From positions 41,544 through 105,543 of the forward strand of contig JAIXUG010000023.1 of assembly GCA_027484105.1 (NCBI GenBank): DNA of 64,000 nt. Direction: 5' to 3'. Below the pieces are notes generated by a model. That model ran no database searches and was not told the origin of the DNA. It saw nothing but the letters and a program-made list of their open reading frames with translations. Source of the DNA: Comamonadaceae bacterium (GTDB lineage: Bacteria > Pseudomonadota > Gammaproteobacteria > Burkholderiales > Burkholderiaceae_C). Position 1 is the stretch's first letter. Each line of letters begins with the position of its first letter. Shown piece by piece: positions 19,558-29,283 of the stretch. The position numbers and the translations under genes were made by a program.

Positions 19558-21958
19558 AGTTCTGAAAACGACTCGGTTGCAGTGGATTGTCACGAAGGTT
19601 TTGATAGCGCGGAATATTGTTTCGCAAGGCGACCAAGGGGCTGGAGCCCACCCGGGCCAAACCAATCAATTCCAATTGGAACAACAATCGGGTGTTGGCT
19701 GTGGCGATGGTGCGTTGATTGTTCTCGAAAACGATTCGTCCAATCCAGCAACCCGCGTCGTACTCCAAGCCCATCAGGCTTTCCACCATGCGTCCTTCAG
19801 TCAGGCTGAAATTCATGCGCCCCACCGTGAACCAGCGGTCAGGCCCCAAGCCTTGACCGGCTGTGCGCGTCCAAGCAGCTTCAGCTGCCGTGTTTTTGCG
19901 CCCGACCAAATCACTCAAGGGCCATTGCCAGCCAAGGTCCAACTGTTCACTGACGCCACGGTTCAATCGATAGGCCGCGTTCAAAACACGGTAGGGGCTG
20001 GGGTAATAGCGCAGTTGGAGCGTATTGCGGCTGATGTCCTTGGTTTGGTTGGTGATCTGAACCGTGTTGTCCAAGGCCCAGCGGTTATCCCACCGGACAC
20101 CGGCGCCAACCAGCAAATCGCTCAGGCCTGCGGTGGCGGGCACTTGACTGTTGTTCAACAAAACGCGCTGATCAGAAAAACGGATGCGCTGCGCCAGCCC
20201 AAAGCGCAGCAACTCGGCACCGTTCAACGTATCAAAAAAACGCGAGGCCACACCCAGGGTCAAGGCATCGTTGTCGATCAATCGGTCATTGCCGACAAAG
20301 GTGTTTTCACTGTAAATGGTGGACAGGTTGAAATCCGTGATGCCGCTGTCGTAAACGGGCAGCATGCTCTGGTCTTTGAACGGTGTCTTCGCATAAAAGG
20401 CGCGTGGCTCCAAGGTTTGCGACACCGAACGACCGAACCAACGGGCATCCCGCTCAAAAACAAGTCCGGAGTCCAGAGAAAACGTCGGCAATACGCGATT
20501 CGCCACGGACGAACCATTGTCCATGGGTTGGTCCAGCTGGTAACGCGTGGCGTGCAACTGAACCTTGGGCGTGAAAAACCCCCAAGGACGAATCCAGGGT
20601 CGACTGAGCTGGGCCTGAACGTAGCTGCGGTCGCCATTTCGGGCCACCAAATTGGGAATTCTGCTGAAGTCGGCTTCAAAACGCGTGGTGTCCGCTTGCA
20701 CGGACCAATCAAAGCCGTCGCCTTGCCATTTGGCGTAAGTCATGCCAATTTGGGGCGTCCGGTCATAAGGTGGCGTGATGGTGGAGCTGACGTCTTGCAG
20801 GGTTTGCCAACGTTGCACACGAGCGCTCATGTTGAAGCCGCCACGACCCCAATTCACAACCCCTGTTGACGGCAACAAGCGTTGGGTCAACACCAGACCG
20901 GTGCGACGAAAGTCCCGCCAATAGTTGTCATCGCTCACCCGATTCAGATTCAGCCCCAAACCAATGGCGCCAATCCCCTCGAGACCGGTTTGGATGATGC
21001 CATTGTGTTGACTGGACCAACCCCAACGCGCTTGGTCACTCAAAGTGTCCGAGGGCATCAGGTTCAAGCGCGCTTGTCCGCTGTAATCCCGCTCCAGATA
21101 ACGAAATTCGGTATCCACCGCCACGCCCCTTTTGCTCATGACATGGGTGGTCACGGTGGCATCGCGATTGGGCGCAAGGTCAAAGTAATAGGGTTGGGCA
21201 ATTTCTGCGCCGTTGCGGGTGGTGACACCCACAATCGGTGGCAAAAATCCAGAACGTCGATCGGCGGTCAGTGGAAAGCTGAGGGCAGGAATGCTCACTT
21301 CCGGCAGGTTTTGAAAGAGAACCTTGACACCCTCGGCTTTGACGGTTGACTCCTCATCGTCAATGTTCATGCGGGTCGCCTTGAGCAGCCATTCTGGCAG
21401 CCAGTCCGGACCGGGCGTGCGACGGCACGTGGTGTAAGTCGTTTGGTGCACGACGGCGCGGGAGGGGTCGATGAATTCGAGCTGGGCAGCTTGGCCATGC
21501 GCACCATTGGCAAAAATCTCGAACCGTGGTTGCTCCAGGGTGCCTTGGAAGCTGTCCACTTTCAAATTCAAGGTGGTGCCGTGAAACTGACTGCCCGGTC
21601 GGTTGAGTTGGATGCTGCCGTATGCCTCCAGCACGTCCTGACTTTGGTCATAAACCAGGCGATCGGCACGCATGTTCAGTCCGGGTTTGCGCAAACTCGC
21701 ATCCCCTTCGATCACCGTGTTCAGGTCGGGTTGCATCACGATCCGTTGTCCGGAGACAAAAACAGCCCCCTCCTGGTTTTGCCGCAAGGTGACGCTTTCT
21801 TCCAGCATGGGACTGCTGCGCAGCAAAACGGGCCTGTCTTGGGCATGTCCCCACGTGTGCAGCAAACACAATCCACCCAAGGCCATGCCCTTGAGCAAGC
21901 TGCGGCTCAAGCAGTGTGGGGGCCTCAAAATGGGAGTAGATCGCACAGTGTTCAACAA
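19550..21958 (-). CDS. lptD: LPS-assembly protein LptD
   Basis: This outer-membrane beta-barrel inserts lipopolysaccharide into the outer leaflet together with LptE. The protein has about 802 residues. A signal peptide ends near HTWGHAQ, followed by the N-terminal OstA/jelly-roll domain (about residues 60-170, with GDASLRKPGLNMRADRLVYD) and a long C-terminal barrel domain. The start is uncertain: the longest frame begins at TTG 21958, and the ATG at 21886 lies inside the signal peptide. The order lptD-surA-rsmA is the usual one. It is divergent from amgK. Confidence 0.93.
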   Translation of the reverse strand: MLNTVRSTPILRPPHCLSRSLLKGMALGGLCLLHTWGHAQDRPVLLRSSPMLEESVTLRQNQEGAVFVSGQRIVMQPDLNTVIEGDASLRKPGLNMRADRLVYDQSQDVLEAYGSIQLNRPGSQFHGTTLNLKVDSFQGTLEQPRFEIFANGAHGQAAQLEFIDPSRAVVHQTTYTTCRRTPGPDWLPEWLLKATRMNIDDEESTVKAEGVKVLFQNLPEVSIPALSFPLTADRRSGFLPPIVGVTTRNGAEIAQPYYFDLAPNRDATVTTHVMSKRGVAVDTEFRYLERDYSGQARLNLMPSDTLSDQARWGWSSQHNGIIQTGLEGIGAIGLGLNLNRVSDDNYWRDFRRTGLVLTQRLLPSTGVVNWGRGGFNMSARVQRWQTLQDVSSTITPPYDRTPQIGMTYAKWQGDGFDWSVQADTTRFEADFSRIPNLVARNGDRSYVQAQLSRPWIRPWGFFTPKVQLHATRYQLDQPMDNGSSVANRVLPTFSLDSGLVFERDARWFGRSVSQTLEPRAFYAKTPFKDQSMLPVYDSGITDFNLSTIYSENTFVGNDRLIDNDALTLGVASRFFDTLNGAELLRFGLAQRIRFSDQRVLLNNSQVPATAGLSDLLVGAGVRWDNRWALDNTVQITNQTKDISRNTLQLRYYPSPYRVLNAAYRLNRGVSEQLDLGWQWPLSDLVGRKNTAAEAAWTRTAGQGLGPDRWFTVGRMNFSLTEGRMVESLMGLEYDAGCWIGRIVFENNQRTIATANTRLLFQLELIGLARVGSSPLVALRNNIPRYQNLRDNPLQPSRFQNYE

Positions 21959-22023
21959 GAAGGGGCAAGACCGGTCTCATGAGCGAGAGGGCATGCCACT
22001 GAATTTGTAAAATGGGATTATCC

Positions 22024-23130
22024 ATGAGCCACCCTCAACACCCCCCCATCGCCGATTCTGACGTCACGTGGGCCGATCCGCAGCGCCAAAAAGCCTTCGC
22101 CGCTTGGTTGACCGAGCAGGCAGCAGGGCAAGGACTTTTGCCAGACACCTTGCGCATTGCATCGGCCGATGCCAGCTTTCGCCGCTACCTGCGGGTCGAC
22201 ACGGTGCAGGGCGGCAGCCGCATCGTCATGGACGCTCCACCCGACAAAGAAAACTCAGAACCCTTTGTCCGAATCGCGGCCTTGATGAAAGGTGCAGGTT
22301 TGAAAGCGCCTGAAGTGCTGGATTGGCACGAGGGCCATGGCTTCATGCTGCTGAGCGATTTGGGCAACGCCACCATGATGTCGGCCATCGATGCTGAGCG
22401 TCCGCAGGCCAACCACGGCCTGTATATGCAGGCGGTCGATGCCTTGGTGCAATGGCAATTGGCTTCGCGCCCCGGCGTGTTGCCACCCTATGACACGGCC
22501 TTGCTCCACCGGGAGCTGAGCCTGTTCCCCGATTGGTATCTGGGCCGGCACAAAAAAGTGTCGATAGAGGGACAAGACAAAGAGACACTGGAAAAATCTT
22601 TTGCCCTGATCGTTCAGCGCAACCTGGCCTCACCCAGCGTCTATGTGCACCGCGACTTCATGCCACGCAACCTGATGATGCCCCATGGCACCGGCCCGCA
22701 AAGCCAGCAACTCGGCGTGTTGGATTTCCAGGACGCGGTCTACGGTCCGATCACTTACGACATCGCCAGCTTGATGCGCGACGCCTTCCTGACCTGGGAC
22801 GAGGACTTCGTGCTCGACATCACCATCCGCTATTGGGAAAAAGCCCGCAAGGCGGGGCTGATGGACTTTGAAGACTGGCACAGCGACTTTGGTGCCTTCT
22901 ACCGCGCTGTCGAGTGGATGGGATTGCAACGGCACCTGAAAGTGGCGGGCATTTTTGCCCGATTGACTTTGCGTGACGGCAAACCCAAATACCTGGCCGA
23001 TGCGCCGCGCTTCATTCATTACATCCGCAAGGCCTGTGACCGCTACCGCGAACTGGGTCCCCTGCTCAAGGTCATCGACGAGATCGAGGGCACCACACCC
23101 CAAGTCGGCTTTGCCTACGGGCGCATGTGA
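22024..23130 (+). CDS. amgK: N-acetylmuramate/N-acetylglucosamine anomeric kinase (AmgK-like)
   Basis: This is an aminoglycoside-phosphotransferase-fold kinase of about 368 residues. In Pseudomonas AmgK phosphorylates MurNAc at C1 for peptidoglycan recycling, in an operon with murU beside lptD. Here it shows ADASFRRYLRV near the start, the catalytic-loop motif VYVHRDFMPRNLMM and the metal-binding LGVLDFQDAVYGPITYDIASL. The divergent lptD neighbour supports AmgK. The partner murU is not adjacent but at 46711. rsmE follows after 2 bp. The start at 22024 has GGGAT upstream; an ATG at 22012 is also possible. Confidence 0.85.
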   Translation: MSHPQHPPIADSDVTWADPQRQKAFAAWLTEQAAGQGLLPDTLRIASADASFRRYLRVDTVQGGSRIVMDAPPDKENSEPFVRIAALMKGAGLKAPEVLDWHEGHGFMLLSDLGNATMMSAIDAERPQANHGLYMQAVDALVQWQLASRPGVLPPYDTALLHRELSLFPDWYLGRHKKVSIEGQDKETLEKSFALIVQRNLASPSVYVHRDFMPRNLMMPHGTGPQSQQLGVLDFQDAVYGPITYDIASLMRDAFLTWDEDFVLDITIRYWEKARKAGLMDFEDWHSDFGAFYRAVEWMGLQRHLKVAGIFARLTLRDGKPKYLADAPRFIHYIRKACDRYRELGPLLKVIDEIEGTTPQVGFAYGRM

Positions 23131-23132
23131 AC

Positions 23133-23834
23133 ATGCCCCGGTTTTATTGCCCCACGCCTTTGGCCACTGGCCTGCCGCTCAGCCTGCCGTCAGGCGCTGC
23201 CCGCCATGTGCAGGTGCTGCGCCTGCAGCCAGGCGACGTCATCACCTTGTTCAACGGCGAGGGCGGCGAGTTTGACGCCACCGTCACCCGCATGGGTCGC
23301 AGCGATGTGGAGGTGGCGGTGGGCGCGCACCATGCGGTTGAACGCGAGGCAGCCCGCCCAGTGCATCTGCTGGCCGGCATCACGGCCAACGACCGCATGG
23401 ACTGGCTGGTGGAAAAAGCCACCGAGTTGGGTGTGGCCAGCATCACACCTTGGGTGGCAGAACGCAGCGTGCTCAAGCTCAAGGGCGAGCGCGCCGACAA
23501 AAAAATGGCGCACTGGCAAGGCGTGGCCGTGGCAGCGGCTGAGCAATGCGGTCGTAACCGGGTGCCTGCGGTGCATCCGGCAGTCACCTTGACCGAATGG
23601 CTCAAAACAGCCCCGCCGGGTGAGCGCTGGGTGTTGTCTTTGTCCGCAGGCACACAGCCTGTGGCACAGATGATGCGCACCGACGCTGTCACCGTGCTCA
23701 GCGGTCCCGAAGGGGGCTTGAGCCCCGCAGAAGAGACCGCAGCCCTGGCTGCAGGCTTTAAGCCGGTATCACTCGGGCCAAGGGTGCTCAGGGCCGAGAC
23801 CGCGCCTTTGGCACTATTGGCTGTTTGTGCTTGA
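23133..23834 (+). CDS. rsmE: 16S rRNA m3U1498 methyltransferase
   Basis: This SPOUT-class methyltransferase modifies U1498 of 16S rRNA. The 233-residue protein has an N-terminal PUA-like domain (RHVQVLRLQPGDVITLFNG). The C-terminal knot carries LLAGITANDRMDWLVEKATE, SGPEGGLSPAEE and LGPRVLRAETAPLA, the SAM-binding trefoil. A GTG at 23127 overlaps the amgK stop, but ATG 23133 gives the usual MPRFY start. Confidence 0.94.
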   Translation: MPRFYCPTPLATGLPLSLPSGAARHVQVLRLQPGDVITLFNGEGGEFDATVTRMGRSDVEVAVGAHHAVEREAARPVHLLAGITANDRMDWLVEKATELGVASITPWVAERSVLKLKGERADKKMAHWQGVAVAAAEQCGRNRVPAVHPAVTLTEWLKTAPPGERWVLSLSAGTQPVAQMMRTDAVTVLSGPEGGLSPAEETAALAAGFKPVSLGPRVLRAETAPLALLAVCA

Positions 23835-23897
23835 ACAGTGGACCCGGCCAACCATGGCGACAGTGCTTCATAAGTGCGAGCCGATAAACTGCACCGA

Positions 23898-25088
23898 ATG
23901 AATGCCAATCTGATTCTCCTCACCCTGTGCCAGGGCCTGTTTTTCACCAACAACGTCACCTTCATTGCCATCAATGGCCTGGTCGGCCTGTCCATGGCCC
24001 CGTTGGGTTGGATGGCGACTTTGCCCGTCATGGGCTATGTGGTGGGCGGTGCGCTGTCGACCGGGCTTGTGGCCAAAACCCAGTCGCGCTGGGGGCGCAA
24101 GGTCTCGTTCCAACTGGGGCTGGGGGTGGCTCTGTTCTCAGCCTTGCTGGCCGCTTATGCCGCATGGAGCCACAACTTCTGGCTGCTGGTGGCGGCCACG
24201 GTGATCGCCGGGTATTACAGCGCCAACGGCCAGTTGTACCGTTTTGCAGCGGCTGAGTTGGCGGCGGACGGCTTCAAAGAGAAAGCCGTCTCGCTGGTCT
24301 TGGCCGGTGGCCTGATCGGGGCCATCGTCGGCCCCAACCTGGCTTCGCGCACCCGCACACTGTACGAGGTGCCGTTTTTGGGCGCTTACATGGCACTGGG
24401 CGTCGTGGCCATTTTGGCCATGGTGTGCATGAGCTTCATAAGATTCCCCGCCGTGCCCGCCAAAAAACCGGGCGACAGCGCGGGCCGCCCTTTGCGCGAA
24501 ATCATGCGCCAGCCGGTGTTCATCGTGGCGGCCGCAGCAGCGGCTTTGAGCTACGGCGTGATGAACTTGCTGATGGCCGCTACCCCACTGGCCATGCAGG
24601 TGTGCGGCTTCAGTTTTGACGATGCGGCGCTGGTGCTGGAGTGGCATGTGATCGCGATGTTTGCGCCAGGCTTTTTCACAGGACACCTGATCAAAAAATT
24701 CGGCACACTGCAAATCATGGCAGTGGGGGTGTTGATCAACTTTGTGTGCATCGCCATTGCCTTGTCGGGCGTGGAGTTGCACCAGTTCCTGATCTCGCTG
24801 TTTTTGCTGGGTCTGGGCTGGAATTTCCTGTTCACCGGCAGCACCACCCTGGCCATGCAGGCCTGGACGCCCGCCGAAAAAGACAGAGGTCAGGCCGCCA
24901 TCAACTTCTTTGTGTTCGCCACCATGGCCATCACGTCATTTGCTTCGGGCGCTTTGGTGACCACCCAAGGTTGGATGTGGCTGAACATTGGCTCGCTCTT
25001 GCCTGTGGCCCTGACGGGCATGGCCTTGGTGTGGATGGTGTTCAAACAGAGGGATGCGCTGAAAAACGCGCCAACAACCAGCGCTTGA
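23898..25088 (+). CDS. Major facilitator superfamily transporter
   Basis: This 396-residue membrane protein has about twelve hydrophobic segments in two six-helix halves separated by a polar loop around residue 190 (AKKPGDSAGRPLREIMRQ). The loop between helices 2 and 3 holds the MFS-like SRWGRK segment. I cannot assign a substrate; the family includes predicted drug or metabolite exporters. The ATG at 23898 directly precedes the first helix. Its 3' end overlaps the convergent hydrolase gene by 47 bp. Confidence 0.85.
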   Translation: MNANLILLTLCQGLFFTNNVTFIAINGLVGLSMAPLGWMATLPVMGYVVGGALSTGLVAKTQSRWGRKVSFQLGLGVALFSALLAAYAAWSHNFWLLVAATVIAGYYSANGQLYRFAAAELAADGFKEKAVSLVLAGGLIGAIVGPNLASRTRTLYEVPFLGAYMALGVVAILAMVCMSFIRFPAVPAKKPGDSAGRPLREIMRQPVFIVAAAAAALSYGVMNLLMAATPLAMQVCGFSFDDAALVLEWHVIAMFAPGFFTGHLIKKFGTLQIMAVGVLINFVCIAIALSGVELHQFLISLFLLGLGWNFLFTGSTTLAMQAWTPAEKDRGQAAINFFVFATMAITSFASGALVTTQGWMWLNIGSLLPVALTGMALVWMVFKQRDALKNAPTTSA

Positions 25089-25920
25089 GGGCTGTGAACA
25101 CTTGCGCGCGGTAAAGGTCGTTGAAGATCTCGTGGTACATGACTTCAAAGCATTCCGCCTGCACCACAGCCTTCGGGGCTGAGCGGGCAAAGTCAGCGCT
25201 CGCTTGCGCATTGACCAAACGGTCTTGACCTGCGTAAAGCAGCAATGTGGGCACCTGCCATTTCGCAGCATCGTCCAGTGTCTTCTTGCCATTCTCCAAA
25301 ATCCACCCAGCCAGGCCGGTGGCGATGCGCCGGTGCACCAAGGCATCGGCCTTGTAGGCTTTCACCACATCCGGATCGCGTGACACACACTCGGCTTTCA
25401 AGCCGTTGTCCACCCTCAAGTGAGGCGCTATGCGCGGCAAGATGGCGAGCAGTATTTTTTGAAAAAAGCTGGGGAACGCGCCCAGCGCAGGGGATGACAA
25501 GACCACCGCATCCACCGGGCGCAAACCCTCGGCCACCGTTCGCGCCACCACCAGACCGCCCAAGCTGTGACCCAGCAAGATGAGGGGCGTGCCTTGCAAA
25601 GATGGGTGCTGGCGGGTGTCGTCGATCACCCGGCACAAATCGGCCTGCAAGCTGCCAGGGCGCAGCATGCCGCCGCGCGCGCCTTCGGATTGGCCGTGGC
25701 CTTGTTGATCGTAGGCCCGCACGGCAAAGCCCCATTGGTGCAAGTGCGCCGCCACCTCGCCGTAGCGCCCGGCATGCTCGCCCAGGCCATGCACCAAAAG
25801 TACGGTGCCCAGCGCTTGGCCGGTTGGCAGGGCCCAGTCGTAAACGGCCAGTGCGCCCGCCTCGCCATGCAGGCCTGAAACATGGGGTTGAGGCAGGGAG
25901 GGACGTGCAATGACGTTCAT
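25042..25920 (-). CDS. Alpha/beta hydrolase, monoacylglycerol-lipase-like
   Basis: This 292-residue serine hydrolase has an oxyanion region VLLVHGLGEHAGRYGEVAAH and the nucleophile elbow LLGHSLGGLV (Ser in GHSLGG). Its acid residue is in LLYAGQDRLV and its catalytic His in VMYHEIFND. This layout is that of the Hydrolase_4/monoacylglycerol lipase (PldB-like) family, which acts on lipid esters. The ATG overlaps the stop of the upstream M20 peptidase gene as ATGA, so the two are cotranscribed. The exact substrate is unknown. Confidence 0.85.
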   Translation of the reverse strand: MNVIARPSLPQPHVSGLHGEAGALAVYDWALPTGQALGTVLLVHGLGEHAGRYGEVAAHLHQWGFAVRAYDQQGHGQSEGARGGMLRPGSLQADLCRVIDDTRQHPSLQGTPLILLGHSLGGLVVARTVAEGLRPVDAVVLSSPALGAFPSFFQKILLAILPRIAPHLRVDNGLKAECVSRDPDVVKAYKADALVHRRIATGLAGWILENGKKTLDDAAKWQVPTLLLYAGQDRLVNAQASADFARSAPKAVVQAECFEVMYHEIFNDLYRAQVFTALKRWLLARFSAHPSV

Positions 25921-27401
25921 CAAGGCATCCGCGCCATGACTTCGGCCACCGTCGCCGTGAGCTTTTTGGCATAAGGCACATGCAAAAACTCGTTCGGCCC
26001 GTGCGCATTGCTCTTGGGGCCGAGCACACCGCAGACCATCATTTGCGCTTTGGGGAAACCTGCGCTCAACATGTTCATGAGCGGGATGGTACCGCCCTGA
26101 CCGATGTAGCCCACGCCCGCGCCAAAGTGCGCCTGGCTGGCGCTGTTCAGCGCTTGCGCGAACCAGGGTGAAGTGTCGGGCGCGTTCCAGCCCGTAGCGC
26201 CGCCACCCGATTCAAAAGTGACTTTGGCTTGGTAAGGTGCGTTGTCTTCGAGCAGGGCTTTCATTTCGGCCACGGCTTGTGCGGCGTCCACCAAGGGCGG
26301 CAGGCGCAGGCTGAGCTTGAAGGCGGTGTAGGGCCGCAGCACATTGCCCGCGTCTTTGAGCGCCGGAAATCCCTCGGCCCCGGTCACGCTGAGCGTGGGC
26401 GTCCAGGTGCGGTTGAGCAGGGCTTGCGTGGGGTCGGTGGTGGTGGGCAGGGCAAAGCTGGTCGAGCCGCCGCAGTCGTAGTGCGCCCACGGGAAGCGCT
26501 TGTACACCTCGTCGCCCAAGATGGCCGCTGTCGCTTGGGCTTGGGCCAGCCGCTCAGCAGGCACTTCGCAATGGAAGCTGGCGGGCAGCAGGCGTCCGGT
26601 GGCGCTGTCTTCGAGGCGGTCCAGCACCTGGCGCATGATGCGAAAGCTCGATGGCACCAAACCTGACGCATCGCCCGAGTGGATGCCCTCGGTCAGCACC
26701 TGCACCTTGAGCGTGCCGCTGGCCATGCCACGCAAGCTGGTGGTGAGCCACAGCTGGTCGTAGTTGCCTGCGCCGCTGTCCAGGCAAATCACCAGGCCCA
26801 CATCGCCCAGGCGTGTGCGCAGCGCGTCCACATAAGGCAGAAGGTCGTACGAGCCGGATTCCTCACAGGTCTCGATCAGACCGACGATGCGCGGGTGCGG
26901 TGTCTTTTGGCTTTTGAGCGCCTGCACGGCCGCGATGCTGGCGTAGACCGCATAGCCGTCGTCAGCACCCCCACGGCCATAAAGCTTGCCGTCCTCGTAC
27001 ACCGGCGTCCACGGCCCCAGGTCGTTGCGCCAGCCGTTGAACTCGGGTTGCTTGTCCAGGTGGCCGTACATCAGCACCGTTTGGCCCGAGCCCTCATGGG
27101 CCGCACGGGTGGCGGCCACTTCAAAAAACATGACAGGCGTGCGGCCTGGCAAGCGGATGACCTCCAGGGTCAGGCCTTCCACCTTTTGCGCCTCAACCCA
27201 CTGCGCGGCGTTGCGCAGCACGGCCTCGATGTGCCCATGCGCGGCCCAATCGGCGTCAAACGAGGGTGACTTGGCGGGGATCTCGATGTATTTTTTCAGC
27301 TCGGGCACGATGGTGCTGTCCCAGGCTTGGGTGACGTCGTTCAGGGCGCGGGCGCTGTCGAGCAGGCCGTCGGGCATTTCTCGGTGCAGGGGGGCGTTCA
27401 T
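25920..27401 (-). CDS. M20 family dipeptidase/metallopeptidase
   Basis: This 493-residue cytosolic zinc peptidase has the M20 metal-binding order: YGHLDKQPE (first His and Asp), GRGGADDGYAVY (bridging Asp), IETCEESGS (the Glu pair) and SNAHGPNEFLHVPY (late His). The length and the SLRGMASGTLKV lid region suit the carnosinase/dipeptidase-like subgroup that acts on short peptides. It forms a two-gene operon with the hydrolase downstream. It is divergent from the nucleotidyltransferase gene, 139 bp away. Confidence 0.88.
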   Translation of the reverse strand: MNAPLHREMPDGLLDSARALNDVTQAWDSTIVPELKKYIEIPAKSPSFDADWAAHGHIEAVLRNAAQWVEAQKVEGLTLEVIRLPGRTPVMFFEVAATRAAHEGSGQTVLMYGHLDKQPEFNGWRNDLGPWTPVYEDGKLYGRGGADDGYAVYASIAAVQALKSQKTPHPRIVGLIETCEESGSYDLLPYVDALRTRLGDVGLVICLDSGAGNYDQLWLTTSLRGMASGTLKVQVLTEGIHSGDASGLVPSSFRIMRQVLDRLEDSATGRLLPASFHCEVPAERLAQAQATAAILGDEVYKRFPWAHYDCGGSTSFALPTTTDPTQALLNRTWTPTLSVTGAEGFPALKDAGNVLRPYTAFKLSLRLPPLVDAAQAVAEMKALLEDNAPYQAKVTFESGGGATGWNAPDTSPWFAQALNSASQAHFGAGVGYIGQGGTIPLMNMLSAGFPKAQMMVCGVLGPKSNAHGPNEFLHVPYAKKLTATVAEVMARMP

Positions 27402-27540
27402 GTTGCGGCTCCTCGTGGCGGCTCAAAAGGAAAACACTGTAGCGCGCTTGCACCGGCCTGACCACAGCGAGGTTTCGCAGGGGAGACATCTGGCGCATTC
27501 AGGCCTTGGTTTGGCGCAAAATGGTTGCCTCATTGCCCCA

Positions 27541-28263
27541 GTGTGCATACGCATCTCTTCACATTCACAGACACCCTTGAACGCGACAAAGCTGCCCACC
27601 CCCACAAGACCAGATGCTGCATGGCCACGCGTGGGCGCCATCGTGCTGGCTGCGGGCGCAGGCCGTCGCATGGGGCATCGGCCCAAATGCTTGTTGCAAC
27701 TGAACGGCAGGAGTTTGATCGATCGCCAACTGGAGGCCGTGGTTCAAGCGGGCCTGGCCTCCGTGCTGGTGGTTTTGGGGCACCACGCGGAACGCATCCA
27801 ACAAGAAGCGACATTGCTGCAATGGGGTGCTCGCTGGGTGGTGAATCCGGATCCGGATGCGGGCCATGTCAGTTCTTTGCACACAGGCCTTCAGGCATTA
27901 CCCCCTGATCTAGACGCTGTGATGGTCTTGCTGGCCGACCAGCCCATGATCGATGTGTCGGCGATCCAAGCGCTGATGCACGCTTATGCCGCCCGGCCTG
28001 AAGGCACGCACATGGTTCAACCATCGGTGCAGAATTTGCCAGGCAATCCGGTGGTGTTGTCGTCGACCGTGGTGTCGCAGATCTTGGCGGGAGGCATTCA
28101 AATGGGTGCGCGTCAATGGCAGCAACTTCATCCCGAGAAAACCTACCGTTGGAAAACCCCCGATGCGCGTTACCGTCTGGATGTGGACAATGCGCAAGAC
28201 CTTCAGACCCTGAAGACCTTGACAGGGCACAGCCTGCTCTGGCCAAGTGACTTGATCCGGTAA
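27541..28263 (+). CDS. MobA/MocA-like molybdenum cofactor nucleotidyltransferase
   Basis: This NTP-transferase-fold protein has the GxAGxGxRMG-type motif IVLAAGAGRRMGHRPKCLLQ and LLADQPMIDVSAIQALM, typical of MobA/MocA proteins that attach CMP or GMP to molybdopterin. About 215-240 residues depending on the start: GTG 27541, TTG 27577 and GTG 27631 are all in frame and none has a clear ribosome-binding site. The XdhC-family gene 14 bp downstream supports a role in maturing a Mo-hydroxylase. No such enzyme is encoded in this window. Confidence 0.75.
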   Translation: MCIRISSHSQTPLNATKLPTPTRPDAAWPRVGAIVLAAGAGRRMGHRPKCLLQLNGRSLIDRQLEAVVQAGLASVLVVLGHHAERIQQEATLLQWGARWVVNPDPDAGHVSSLHTGLQALPPDLDAVMVLLADQPMIDVSAIQALMHAYAARPEGTHMVQPSVQNLPGNPVVLSSTVVSQILAGGIQMGARQWQQLHPEKTYRWKTPDARYRLDVDNAQDLQTLKTLTGHSLLWPSDLIR

Positions 28264-28277
28264 ATCAGCACCTCAGC

Positions 28278-29279
28278 ATGAACAGCATCGACATCGACGT
28301 GATCCGCACCGCCCTCGACTGGCTCGACCGGGGACACCGCGTGGTGCTCGGCACGGTGGTGCGCACCTGGGGTTCGGCCCCGCGCCCACCGGGCTCGCTC
28401 ATGATCATCCGGGACGACGGTCAGGTGGCCGGATCGGTCTCGGGCGGCTGTATCGAAGACGATCTGATCCGCCGCGTGGCCGCTGGCGAGCTGGCGCTGC
28501 GCTTGCCCGACACCACCACCTATGGCCAAACCGCCGAAGAGGTGCGCCGTTTTGGCTTGCCTTGCGGTGGCTCAGTCCAGGTGGTGCTGGAGCCTTTGTC
28601 GCCCCAATCGCAACTGCGCGAATTGTTGGTGCTGATTGCGCAGCACCAGCGGGTGGAGCGCCGTCTGGACATGGCCACCGGCCTGGTGCGCATGGGTGCC
28701 GCCACCGAGGGCGACAAGCTGCAGTTTGACGGCCGAAGCTTGACCACCGTACACGGGCCGCGCCTGCGCTTGCTCATCATTGGCGGCGGGCAACTCTCGC
28801 GCTATCTGGCCGCCATGGCGGTGATGCTGGACTACCAGGTCACGGTGTGCGAGCCGCGAGTGGAATACCACGAAGGCTGGGAAGCCATGAGCGGTGTGAC
28901 CTTGTCGAAAGAGATGCCTGACGACCTGGTGCTGGCCATGCGGCTGGACCACAACAGCGCCGTGGTGGCCGTGACGCACGACCCCAAATTGGACGACCTG
29001 GCGCTGATGGAGGCACTGCGAACCCCGGCCTTTTATGTCGGCGCTTTGGGCTCGCTGCACAACAACGCACAGCGGCGCAAGCGCTTGCTCGACTTTGATG
29101 TGAGCGAGGCAGAGGTCCAGCAATTGCATGGCCCCGTGGGCCTGAACATCGGCGCACTCACCCCGTCAGAGATCGCCATGAGCATCGTGGCCGAAATGAC
29201 CGCCAAGCGCCGGGGCATGGATTTGAGTCAATCCATGTCCAACTGGCAGGGCTCCAAAACGGTCTGCGCTTTGGTCTGA
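28278..29279 (+). CDS. XdhC/CoxI family molybdoenzyme maturation protein
   Basis: The 333-residue protein has an XdhC_CoxI N-terminal domain (VVRTWGSAPRPPGSLMI, then SVSGGCIEDDLIRR and GLPCGGSVQVVLEP). Its C-terminal Rossmann domain includes RLLIIGGGQLSRYLAAM and ALTPSEIAMSIVAEM. Family members bind molybdenum cofactor and help insert its sulfurated form into xanthine dehydrogenase or related hydroxylases. It is probably cotranscribed with the nucleotidyltransferase upstream. It is convergent with the hydroxypyruvate isomerase-like gene, with only 4 bp between them. Confidence 0.85.
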   Translation: MNSIDIDVIRTALDWLDRGHRVVLGTVVRTWGSAPRPPGSLMIIRDDGQVAGSVSGGCIEDDLIRRVAAGELALRLPDTTTYGQTAEEVRRFGLPCGGSVQVVLEPLSPQSQLRELLVLIAQHQRVERRLDMATGLVRMGAATEGDKLQFDGRSLTTVHGPRLRLLIIGGGQLSRYLAAMAVMLDYQVTVCEPRVEYHEGWEAMSGVTLSKEMPDDLVLAMRLDHNSAVVAVTHDPKLDDLALMEALRTPAFYVGALGSLHNNAQRRKRLLDFDVSEAEVQQLHGPVGLNIGALTPSEIAMSIVAEMTAKRRGMDLSQSMSNWQGSKTVCALV

Positions 29280-29283
29280 AGAC

